64,000 nucleotides of DNA from Halichondria panicea (lineage: Eukaryota > Porifera > Demospongiae > Suberitida > Halichondriidae). Every line of letters begins with the position of its first letter. Positions within the stretch are counted from its first letter, which is position 1. The notes beneath the pieces were generated by a model, which ran no database searches, had not been told where the DNA came from, and saw nothing but the letters and a program-made list of their open reading frames with translations. Where the stretch lies: assembly GCF_963675165.1 (NCBI RefSeq), contig NC_087393.1, positions 3,353,502 through 3,417,501 of the forward strand, given 5' to 3'. Position numbers and translations under genes: made by a program. This document shows, piece after piece, positions 23,763-34,775 of this stretch.

Positions 23763-26732
23763 ATGATGCTACGTTCAGGTAGATCTAATAATTAAGCAGG
23801 TTTAATATCTTGATCTCAGACTCTGCACACTGTTCATGTTGTTATGCTATTTTATACAGGCACGCTATTAATTAAATAACGCTCTCTTCCACAGAGTCAA
23901 CCCTGCGAGCAAATGTTGGGGACACAACTCCCCTTCTGCAACACAGGGGGTCGGGATCCACCCCCTATTCCCCCTACAAGAAGCCAGCCTGGTACAAACG
24001 ACCCAGGTTCTATCTCGCCCTAATCCGTCGTGGTATTGGGGAGTTTTTGGGCACAGCTCTGTTTGTGTTTGTAGCCATAGCTGCCTCGAGCAGTGTGATT
24101 GAGGATGAGACACATAACTACCTTGTCACTAGCTCTGAAGCTAGTGTGGTGGCTCTAGCTACTGGGCTGTGCTATGCTGGGCTTATGGCTGCACTCGAAC
24201 ACGTGAGGTGAGGGTTCCTTTGTAAATCATATTATAAATGTCTAGCTACAAAGTGCCTGTGTTAGTTGGGCGTGGCCCCACCCTGGACGCAAACGTAGGG
24301 TTGGGCACCCCACTGCAATGTCAGGTTTGTTCCTGCTGCAGAAAATTTGCAGCCCAATCAGATTGCAGAGTTCAAGTGTGAAAGCGTGGCTCATTAATGA
24401 ACGAGTCAGTAACTAGTCATTCTCTTTAAATCAAAATGCAAAAATAGTAGACAAGCCAGCTTCATCCAGGAACACGCCAGGTCAGTTAGAGCTAGTGGTA
24501 TGCAAAAGTGACTCCTGCAGTAGCTGAGCTTTGCCGTTACCGCCCACTTGGAATTATATTCATGCTTAGCCACACCCTAAAGCTAAGTACCGGTGGAACA
24601 AACCTGACATTGCAGTGGTGCCCAACCCTACGTTCGCGTCCAGGGTAGGGCCATGCCCAACTATGCCTGTGTAAGGTTGTTAGACAGTGTACACCAAAGT
24701 CACTGAATCAGCTGTTTTGTAGAAACTCTTGTGTAGACGGTCACTTCCTAATTTGGTGACCTCACTGTATACTTGGTTGTTCTGTATTGTATGCAAAATA
24801 TGCTTCTTCACTTATGCAGTGGAGGGCACATGAACCCTTCTGTCACACTGGGGGTGTTCTTGGCTGGGGGTATCAATGTAATAGCAGCAGTGGTGTATGT
24901 GTGCGCTCAGATTATAGGAGGGATTGTAGGAGCTGCTTGTGTTCTGGTAAGTCTGTGTTACCGTAAAACCTCTATTTAAGGCGACCCTCTAAATAAGCGA
25001 CACTTGGACATTTTGCCCATATAATTTTTTGTGTACATTAAAACTCTACTTTTCCAATTTAAAAGTATCGCTTTAAATTGAAGTTTTACGATAGGTCTTA
25101 TCTAACTGGGTTGGGTATGTAATTATGGATGTTAATAAAATGACGCAGATAGTTAGTGAAATCTGGCTATAATCCCGTGTCTCATGACTGGGAAGACAGT
25201 ATTAATATAATTGTGCTCTATATATTATAATAGCAAGACAAATCTGTTAAGTGATGTTACTTTTACAGGCTTACGACAGTGACTATAGTAACTATAGTAA
25301 CAACTCTAACTACTCAACAACAGTGGACTACGGACTGACATATCTTCATGGTAACATCACCCCCCTACAAGGAATTGCTGTGGAGACAGTACTCACATTG
25401 TTGGTCATCATGGTATACATTCACACCACAATGGAGGGAGAAGACAAGAAATCTCAGAACAAGGGGCATCCAACGGCTAGAAATGTCATTGCACCTCTGG
25501 CTTGTGGCTTCACACTGGCAGCTGCAATTATATCTAGGTGAGTCTGTGCCAGTGAGCCTCTTACCGCAGCTTATTACAGTCGAACGGCCATAGGTACTTT
25601 TTATTAATTAATCATTCTGGACAGTGTCTTGATTTGAAGTCTGCAAGACAAAAGTCACGCTCCTGGTACATGGTATTCATCCTCCTCACGCTAAACAGTC
25701 TCTTATACCCCCAGTGTCCACTCCATGAGAAGCGTTGTATCACACAGGTGCATACTCTCATGATAGTGTGTGCCCTTATTTTGATAGCAGAGAACAGTAC
25801 GTGATAGAGAATTACAAATTAAGAGTATGTACTCTTAATTTGTCTCATGTTCTTAAACCACTAGTAACTATCTTCTGACACAACTTTTCATCACAAGCTA
25901 TAATAACTATTCCGGACCTACTCTTAATTCTAAGGTACATGTATAAGTAAACCTACTTACAGCAACACGATTTGTTACACAGGTTGGAAAATTACCTTGA
26001 AACAATTGCAGACGTCCCCTTTAAACTGTGTACACCCACAGAAAAAACAGTTACAGCTACCGCACGCGCCCCATTTTAGGACAGATTAATGAATGATGCA
26101 ATGCTAATTTACGTAGACCTATGGCCATCCGAATGTGAATGTTAAGATTTCCCTCTGCTAAATAATGCACAGACATGTAAATGAGCCAATTGTGTACCTA
26201 CTCGTTTGTAGATTATGGAACTCAACACTCAGCATTTCCAGGTCTTAATTAACGGTTTAGCCCTAGTTTATAAAGAAAAAACTGGTTAGATGCCACAAAG
26301 TAAGTGACAGAGCCTTAACCATGTGTTATAAGTTGAAAGTCCGGAGACTTTTCTCGTCCTTATCGAGGGAGATGCTAACCTTCTCTCGGCTCATACAACA
26401 CAATAAAAATATTGCACATCTTGCCTATTTATAGATATCAGATTACAAATAATACAGTTTGTGGTTTCACAGGAATGTTATGAATCTCATTATATAGCTA
26501 TTCGGTCACTGGAGGCTCGTTCAATCCAGCACGCAGTCTTGGTCCAGCAGTAGTAGGCTCTGGAAGTGACAGATGGAGCTCTCACTATGTTTACTGGGTC
26601 GGACCACTCGTGGGGAGCCTCTTAGCTGGAATGTTCTACAGGTTGGTGCTCTCATCCAACCCTCTCTTACCACTCACTGAAGATGACACCCCGAAATCAA
26701 ACACTAGACCTCATTCGTTTTTGAATCATTAA
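23763..26732 (+). CDS. Aquaporin (MIP family) with NPS and NPA motifs
   Basis: Five exons (23763-23778, 23895-24207, 24820-24946, 25269-25537, 26498-26732) encode 319 residues. The order is a cytosolic N-terminus, a first membrane helix (GEFLGTALFVFVAIAA), SGGHMNPSVTLG, further helices, an Asn-rich extracellular loop with several N-x-S/T sites (NYSNNSNYSTT), PLACGFTLAAA, GGSFNPARSLGPAV and WVGPLVGSLLAGMFY. The second half-helix has the usual NPA with the selectivity arginine; the first has NPS instead of NPA, a substitution known in some aquaporins that may change pore selectivity. Exon 1 holds only 16 coding bases, so the extreme N-terminus (MMLRSE) is the weakest part. The gene starts 191 bp from MEIOB and ends 118 bp from the SLC39A11 stop. 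Confidence 0.88.
24265..24661. mobile_element. TIR element GTTGGGCGTGG with TA target duplication
   Basis: The left end GTTGGGCGTGGCCCCACCCT and the right end complementary to it face each other. The inverted match continues through about 80 bp on each side (AACGTAGGGTTGGGCACC / GGTGCCCAACCCTACGTT). Both ends are flanked by TA. It lies in an aquaporin intron and shares its ends with the element at 58738-59053. Confidence 0.88.
24961..25092. mobile_element. Short TIR element CCGTAAAACCTC in an aquaporin intron
   Basis: CCGTAAAACCTCTATTTAAG at the left is mirrored imperfectly by AATTGAAGTTTTACG at the right, with AAATAAGCGACA and TATCGCTTTAAA inside. TA flanks both ends. It is related to 41151-41468. 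Confidence 0.65.
25814..25843. repeat. Perfect palindrome, 30 bp
   Basis: ACAAATTAAGAGTA and its exact complement are separated by two bases. It lies in an aquaporin intron. Confidence 0.8.
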
Positions 26733-26850
26733 CTTTTATACAACTTTTATGTATAGTGAATGTCAAAGAGATAATATGAATTTGTTAATTCTGAATGAAA
26801 TATGTGTGTAGCAAGTAACTACGTATGTAGTGATCAATTTATGTTTATGG

Positions 26851-29800
26851 TCACCCAAGACCAACGTCTAATGACATCATCACAATGAAGCCCACCACCA
26901 CAAATATCGAAGAGAGACGACCATTACCACTGTATAGAGGAAATTGTTCTATACATTAAAGGGTAAAGGTCAATCTCGGCCAACTCACCTCGAATGTGCC
27001 TCGGGGATAATGTCGTCAGCCACAACATAGACCATAGCCCCTGCTGCAAACGCCAGGGCATACGGCAAAAGGGGTTCTGCCACCTGTGTACACGGAGTAG
27101 GCTATAAAATCTTGCTTTATGCACAGTACAGTGAAGCTCCCCCAAAAGTTGGTAGTAGAGGCTGCTCTTTGTTTGGGATGTTGAACATGCATGATGGTGC
27201 TATATATAACCTTGTGTATTGAGGTGTCTTACATGTATACTGGGATCAATCCGCATCACCAACATCACCAACACTCCACTTCACCAACTATTATAGCACT
27301 ATAATGTTGTACATACTTTATAATTATATGTATAGTCTTGCAAATTAACAGCACACTATTCATGATTGCTCAAAAGTCAAGAGTTTTGATATACCGTATA
27401 GCGGGAAAATGTTCGCTATTTGGCTCCAGAGCCCTCAGCAGAAATGTTCGTGGGGTTCTGATGTTCGCGTTTCAATGCCTGGAAACCACATCCACCAATA
27501 GCTTTGCATGTGAAATACTTGTGCGTAGGAGTTTCTCCTAGTTTTAATTTTCGCGTTAACTGTCTGCCCTCAAAAAACGCGAAATTTTGCACCTCACAAA
27601 AATTTCTCGCTGTACAGTATAGTTCGAAGGGGACCCTTAGAAATCTGTACCACTCCCTCTAAATGAAACCATCGTGTCATTGTGTGCATGTCAGTCTATC
27701 AAACTAGCCAGGATCTCGCTCACCACAACTGAGAGAGCTCCTAACAGACCAGCCAAGGGCTCCACCATTCCACTCAACTGCCCATACCTGAAAGCAAAAC
27801 AGTTATAACCAAGTAGCTATTCACTATTAGTGGTATCAGGAGTACATTAAGAACGTACTCCTGGTGGTATCATACTCCTGGTGGTATCAGATTAGTTTGC
27901 TCACCAGAAACTCTTCCAGACATCCATACCAGCTGCTCTCAGTGGCAGACTGACTGCCAGCCCCTCAGGGAAGTTTTGAATGCCAATACCCAGAGTCAGA
28001 CTCCTGAGAGAGGAGAAAGAGAGATGTTAGGTGATTGAAAGTAATTTTAGTCTTACCTAGCTCTGTCCAGAGTGGCTGAGGGTGACTTGCCTATCGCTCC
28101 AAACGCAACACCCACAGCTAGTCCCTCTGGAAAAAACTACAACCTGAATTTCAGCTCCTTAAATACATGCAGTATCGTAAAGCGCACCATTTTGAGGGGC
28201 TTAATTTTTGCTCGTGGGTTAGCAATCCTACACGAAAGTTCGTTAATTAGAATTATCTGCTTTAACGTGCAAAGATAGAAGGGGTGATCTCTGGGAGTGT
28301 TTCTGGTTAGTAGTCAAGCCACGAAATGCATTCAACAAAATGCTGTTAGAGGCCATTCCACTGCCTCGAAAATGTTGCGCTATACAGTATACCTGAAAGC
28401 TTAATGGCTTGATTTACAATGTTATTACATATTTGTACAGCTTTGCAGGATCTTCCAATTTCTAATTCTATATAGACATGTCTTATTAGTAGCAGCTAGT
28501 GCATATACTTACCTGGTATGTTATGTACTGTGATGGCTATAATGAGGAGTAGTATTCTCCTCCAGCTGACTCCTGCAGCCACACCCACACCACCCACGGC
28601 CTCTGTCACCTTGTCACCTGATCCACTTGAGCCCAACCTCCTTCGCACATGCTCTCCAGATTCTGAGAATGCCACTGATCTGACAGGGGACGAGCCCTGC
28701 TGAAATGAACAGCACAACAATGAAGTACAGATGATGGAGAATACCTTATACCGGGTTTCGAACGCGTAGTAAATCATGTGCGAATCACACTGTACAAGGG
28801 CATAGTGTAAAAGGTGGAATGGAATATGGAATGATAAAATCAGTGAGAGCTGCAAATGATGCTCTGCTTATACTAGTGCAGTCTAAAATTCTACGAGGAC
28901 TAAAAAAAGTAGACTAGCTAGTTCAATATTAAACTTTTGACACAAATTATACATATGTGACAGGGCCTATAATTATCCTTAGCAGCAGTAATTATGCTGT
29001 GCTTAAAACTAGGTTGAGTGTGAAGTCTAGGAGACACTCCCAAGCTATCTTCTATCTACCTGTAAATATTTTCCCGGCCTTGCATGGTGATGCTTTAAAC
29101 ATGTGTGTGTTGAAGAGACACACTGAACAAGCAACCTTCTTACATGTATGTATAATAAGCTCAAACATAAAAATTTCAATAATTAGCCGTGGTTCTACCC
29201 TCGATTACAGGCCGCGGTCTGCTGCCTGAAAAAACGAAGCCAGCTAGCCTCCTAATAGCCATTAGACTTTGCAAGCACATAAAAAACTTGGTAGGAAACC
29301 TAAAGCCAGCTAGGTCATAGGTTCCTTGAAAGATAGTTTTTAATGCATGCTCTGTCATTCTATATTCCGTTCCATATTCCATTCCAATCTGCATTTCGCC
29401 TTTCACACTACATGTATGCCCTGTGCAAGCTAGCCTGATTGTTTATTGCAATTCATTTGCGATCTGTGCGGAAACCTCACAATTCACAATCGAAAGAATC
29501 ACGCATTCAAAACCTGGTATACTGTAACAGGTAACAACAAAACAGTAAGTTAGTGAAGTTAGTGCAATCTCATACCAAATTGTTGGTACAGTAAAGGCCT
29601 CGATTATCCGGCTTGGCAGTTTTCTTTTTAGAAAATGGGCGTGTCTCTTAAATGCGAACGCACAGCTGTTACTATGGAGACAGGCCTGTTTATATTCTGC
29701 GCATGCACAGAAACCATGTGGCACTGCTGTTTATCAATTAAGTGGGTGGATTAAGGCGTGGTTTATCTATTCGATTATCTGGCTTGCCTCTGGAACTAAG

Positions 29801-31065
29801 GTGTCCAGTAAGGTTCTACTGTACACAGATTAATCCTAGGTTGCACTTGAGTGATTGAAGGCTGGTGTATTGCTGCTGTCACCTGATCTGGGTCTCCCTC
29901 CTCAGCGTCACTCATTGACTCAGTCCGCCATCGTCTCTTCTCACTTGACTCCACGCCGTGGTATGCAACTGACCAATCAGACGAGTGGACACCCTAATGA
30001 TTATACAAGCAACTTTCTCATTACATGTAACTGCTGTTGGTCTGCCTAAAGGTGACTGCTACAGGCAGCTCCATTGCATTGCAAAACTACAATGACTAAC
30101 GTTTAGATTGTGACTCACTAGTAACGGCAAGAGCAGGTCGGCAAGGTACACAAACACAGCTCCAGCTACAAACCCCACGGCTATGGGTAGAAAGATTAGT
30201 GATCCATACATCCCAGACTCGCTAGCCATCTCTATAGCAGGGGCTAATAGGGACCAATAAGACGCAGCCAGCATCACCTGCAGAGAAAGGACACCCCGTC
30301 TAGCAATAGGGCTTTAAACAGATTGCACACAGCTAAGTGTATGTTCAGTCATTGCCAAAAGTGAATATGTGGTATACCTCTTATACAGTATACCGTAATT
30401 GATGTCACCATAATTTAAGCGCCACGTCAGCATCAGCATAATTTTTTAGGTCCTACAACCATTGTTGGAATTATTTTTTTCTGGCGCTTATAAAAAGGCT
30501 TGTTTGAGACATCAAGACAATCATCCAGCATCTTTGACTTCCTTCACTTCTAAACAGTTATCTAGCTACAGTCAACGAACGTTGTTCACAAGTCATTCAG
30601 CTCTCAACGGTGCAGCTAGCAAGTGAAACTGAGCTAGACCACGTCTATTTTCTCTACAAATTCTATACTAGCTGTTGAACATAAGCGCCACCATAATTTA
30701 GGCGCCAGCTTGGGCTGAACGCAATTTTTTGTGCTCTAAAGATGCGCCACTCAGAAGTGGAATTAATTTTTTCTGGCGCTGTAAATTACATCAATTACGG
30801 TAATCATTGTAACCATATTGCACTCACTCCAGCAGCAAATCCAAGGCTAGCATCCAATATCTTCCTTTGATGTTGCTGTTTAATGCCATATAATGGTGTG
30901 TGTTCATAAAATTAATGTTGATAATAATGATACAAAATGGTTGATGTGGAAGCTCACCTTGCTAGTTTGTAATACAAACACTAGGGCAGCTCCAGCTGCA
31001 GTTAGACCCCAGGTCAGCAGTGTCCCTAAGAGAGCCTGTATCAGAGGATGGTACCCACTCAGCAT
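26851..31065 (-). CDS. SLC39A11: Zinc transporter ZIP11 (SLC39A11)
   Basis: Ten exons (30958-31065, 30828-30875, 30119-30277, 29883-29993, 28513-28699, 28057-28126, 27905-28003, 27724-27787, 26989-27083, 26851-26929) encode 339 residues, the length of vertebrate ZIP11. The N-terminal helix ([22 protein letters not shown]), [28 protein letters not shown], a variable Ser/Arg-rich cytosolic loop, [61 protein letters not shown] and the tail [12 protein letters not shown] are all typical. The two HN-x-PEG / QN-x-PEG motifs hold the expected metal ligands. ZIP11 imports zinc into the cytosol or from internal membranes. Introns carry several TIR elements (27392-27621, 28170-28392, 29587-29822, 30391-30802). 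Two exon-4 acceptors are possible; the one used (AG before 29993) keeps phase. Confidence 0.95.
27392..27621. mobile_element. TACCGTA-ended TIR element in SLC39A11
   Basis: The left end TACCGTATAGCGGGAAAATG is mirrored by CATTTC-like words and TTCTCGCTGTACAGTA at the right. GTTCGCG and GCGAAATTTTGC face each other inside. It is about 230 bp. Confidence 0.65.
28170..28392. mobile_element. TIR element of the CGTAAAGCGC / GCGCTATACAGTA type
   Basis: The left end AGTATCGTAAAGCGCACCAT and right end AATGTTGCGCTATACAGTA are inverted. GGGGCTTAATTTTTGCTCG inside is shared with 45327-45564 and 61150-61310, which defines a subfamily. Confidence 0.65.
29587..29822. mobile_element. pogo/Tigger-like non-autonomous element, copy 1
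   Basis: The left end TACAGTAAAGGCCTCGATTA and right end AAGGTTCTACTGTA are imperfect inverted repeats. Inside are GCGCATGCACAGA and GGGCGTGTCTCTTAAATG, shared with 54988-55243. TA flanks fit a Tc1/mariner/pogo target. Confidence 0.75.
30391..30802. mobile_element. TACCGTAATTGATG TIR element, copy 1 (412 bp)
   Basis: The left end TACCGTAATTGATGT is exactly mirrored by ACATCAATTACGGTA. Inside, ACCATAATTTAAGCGCCA occurs near both ends, and long stretches match 56492-56918 closely. It is non-coding and lies in an SLC39A11 intron. Confidence 0.9.
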
Positions 31066-31298
31066 CTTTAGCAGATTTTACAACATGTATATAAGTTGGT
31101 AAATACCACCTTATCCACTAAACATCCACTGGAAGTTGCTATTAGATAAAGGGTCACCACATCCAAAAAACAGGAGTTCACTGCATGCATGCATGATCAC
31201 CATGAATTAATGACAATTTAAACTAAGCAAAGCTATGCACCATAAACAAAACAAAGAACAGAAAGGGGATAAGGGGATATAAAAAGGATGTGGACATA
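31066..31298. other. Spacer between GAS7 3' end and SLC39A11 start
   Basis: Both genes are on the minus strand, so this 233 bp holds the SLC39A11 promoter and 5'UTR and the GAS7 3'UTR. I see no further gene or clear core-promoter motif. Confidence 0.4.
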
Positions 31299-34200
31299 TC
31301 AGTCAAAGACACGATCTACTGGTCTCGTAGTTCCAGTTCCCTTTGTCTTGATAAAGAACTCTCTATCTGCCTTGCTGTTAATCCTGTCCACTGCATCATT
31401 TACTCTTGACAATGACTGTACGTATGTATGTTTGAGTCGTGAAATATAATGCTTATATACACCATCACAGATTCTTGATGCAGGATTGAATACTGTAATA
31501 ATTATATGCACAAGTCTGTACTTTGCAAGTTACTTAAAACAGGGCATAATTTTGCTAAATGAAATGTGTATGTACCTCAGCACTGGCTTCATCTACTGTA
31601 CAGCAGATACCAATGTACTGCAAGAAGTGTCCCTTTAGGAAAGTAGATCGTTCATCCTCCTGTTTCTCATAGTCCTACGTACAATGATAATTGTTAGAGC
31701 AGAAAACATTATATTTATATTTTAATCTCACTCACATCACAAGCGCTAATCATATTGTCCATCCATTGCCCCTGTGCCTGGTTATAATTTTCCTCCAGTT
31801 TCCGTAGGTCCTCCCCTAATGTGTGTGAGTGGTGTGTATGTAATGATTTGGTGTTGGTTGTGGCGTTCATGTGTACAGGGGGTAGGTGGCATAAAGCTGT
31901 AAGAGGGGTAATTGCACTCACCAGGATTACCAGCACTTGTTCTTCTTCTGAGAATGTTCTTGAGGTCAACGTCAGAAGAAGGCTACAAAGCAATGCGAGT
32001 AATAGAAGGGATGTTGACAGTGAATAATGAAGGTATGCCGTGTCTAGCAATTTACCCTTTTCACTTTGTGAGGCTTGCCTGATACAACACCTTTAATCTG
32101 TAGAAGGAAACAGTAAGTGAGAGATTGTAGGGGAATGTAACAGCCTATGCACCTTATCAATGGAGGTATCAAACGCTTGAACTTGTTTACGTGACCGGTC
32201 CATAATCTGTTGATGCTGTACAAAATACATACAATAAATGTACATATACAGTCATACATGTACGTTGTCATGAGTGTGCTAAGACTTGAACATTAAATGC
32301 AGCACTACCTCCTTTCTTCCCTTCTTCTGTGATTCTTTAAATTCAAACAGTGGTTTCTCCATTTCCTTTTGAAGCTAGAGAAATAGTAAATATCAGAGTG
32401 AGCTTAGCAAAACAGAATCCTCTATCATATCTGGATGCAATATATACCTGCTCAACAAATTTTCCATGAGCTTCTGAGCGATGTCTCAGCTCAGCCTTCA
32501 TCGACTGCCATGCTTTGCCAATGGTACTGTAAAAAGAGCCATTGCAGTATGAAGCATAAACACACAGTCTCATGTATAATATATTTTCCAGTGCCTCAGC
32601 AAGACAATAATTACAGTACGATCTAGAATTAGATGAGACTGTTACTCACTCACCCTTCTTCATTGTCTGCCAGTGTTGACTTGGACAGCTTTAACAAGGC
32701 CTTAGCGTATTGCTCCTCAATGGCAGCTCTGGGAAGATAGACAATACGTACTTGTAAGTTTGCAATGACGAATGAAGACATACCTTTCTTTGAAGAACTC
32801 CACCATATCTTTCATGGCATACTTGCCGTTCAAGTGTTTTTCTAAAATAATGTCATAGCCCGTCTGATCTCCTTTGTCCGCCTGCAATGCAAAATGATCG
32901 ATTGTATGAGTTTATTTCAAAAGTCAAGCGGCAAAGAGATTGTTTAGAATGGTAGTTTGATTTCGCCCAGTTTGGCTATAAGATTACAGCAATTAGTAGT
33001 GCTTATACATGCACAGTTTTGTGCTAAGATCTAAGTCACGCAACCCGATCTAAGTCACACGACCTTATCTACATGAGTACAGTGCGGTTGGTTATTCTAC
33101 GCTTTGCCACTCACCCAGAAGTGATCCACATAACTCATCTCATTGGGATTTAAGGGTAGTTGGTCATCTATGTTCTCAATGAATGTTACTCCATTTACCT
33201 GAGGGATAGGACTAATTTAAGCCTGTAGTTGCTGAATTAGGTTATGGAGAAATACTATACTACAGTGGGCACCTACCACAATGTACTTTGGTTTCTTGGG
33301 CTTCTGTTGGATAAAGAGCAAAGTATAGTATTCGATTAGCATAAATATTTAACTCACTTGTGCTTTAGAGGGCTCGATATGCTCTGGTGTGTGGGGAAGA
33401 TAATACAGTTTGTGTAACAGTCACAAACAAAACTATCCAAGCGAGTATACAACGTATAATATATTTAACACATACTTGCACGAAGTCCCATGAGACATAC
33501 ACATAAAACAGTAAATGATCTCTGTAACATGTATATGTTATTCTTATTGAGCAAGTACTTCAGTGACACCAGTGTCTAAGCAACCTTGCAATACATACAA
33601 CCATGCCTGTACTCACGGTGTTTGTGCCCATTGGTTGCAGTGGGGGGGATGGGCTCAGAGGGTATAGCCGTAGGAAGGGCAGTCACTACTGGCAGGTCCC
33701 AGGTGGTTGCTGTAGAACACAAAACTAGTGATTAAGGACAAGAGTATAGTGCTTTCTACATCGGCTTCTACAACAGATAATCCAAAATTCCAGATTCCAT
33801 AGACATGTGTAAGTTATTCTAGCATGATGGCAGATTGTACAGTGTGATACTCAAATAGCCTAATTGCAAGAAACATGGCACACAAGCATCAAATATTGCC
33901 ACAACAAGCAGGCTAATTGTGAACAAAAACAGAGACAAGTACCAACAAATAAAGTTGATATTCGCATCACTTTGTCCATATAAAAATTACCATTGCACAT
34001 TGTTAGTGTACATTGTAAAACTAGTGTTCAAGCTGGCGCTGTGCTAATGCCTCTCGCCATGTTTTTGCTTTCGCTGAAAAGTATTAGAGTGTTATATTAG
34101 TTTCTATAATGAATTTTATATTAAAGTTAGCTTATCTATATAAAGTCACTGAGAAGAATAGACTTATTGACATGCATCTATTGTTGTTATTGACCTCAAG

Positions 34201-34731
34201 AAAGAAGAAAATTGATTCTTCCAGGATCTATAGTTCAGTGTATATAATATCTAAGAAGAAAAGACCTGTGTACATGCATATTGTTATCTATATTGTTATA
34301 TGGTAGTGTTTTGTGGCTTACCAGGCCCTCAAGACAAAGATGATTCTGCCAGGAGGATCTGGATCTATCTTGGATATTATTTTCTCACACATGGGGAATG
34401 AGCGCGCATGCGCATTACATCCATAGGTAGCTGTTTTAACAGATATTTTCTGAGTATTGTAGCTAACAAAAAGCTAGCGCTTTAGTGCAAGGCTAACTCA
34501 TATGTTGAATAGAAAGTTTGTGCGGACAGATGATGCTATGAAAGATTCTGAAGAGACTGCAACAGCCTTCAATGTGAGTCAAACTAGCCATAACTCGAGA
34601 AAGAAGCTTTAGTTTGCTAATCCACGAATCAAAATCCAAGAGATTGTGGCTAGAAGCCTATAGAAGCTGTTAGCTTTCGTCGCATTGCAACCGTTGAGCA
34701 GTTACAGCTGGAACAGACACACACACAGACA

Positions 34732-34775
<44 letters not shown>

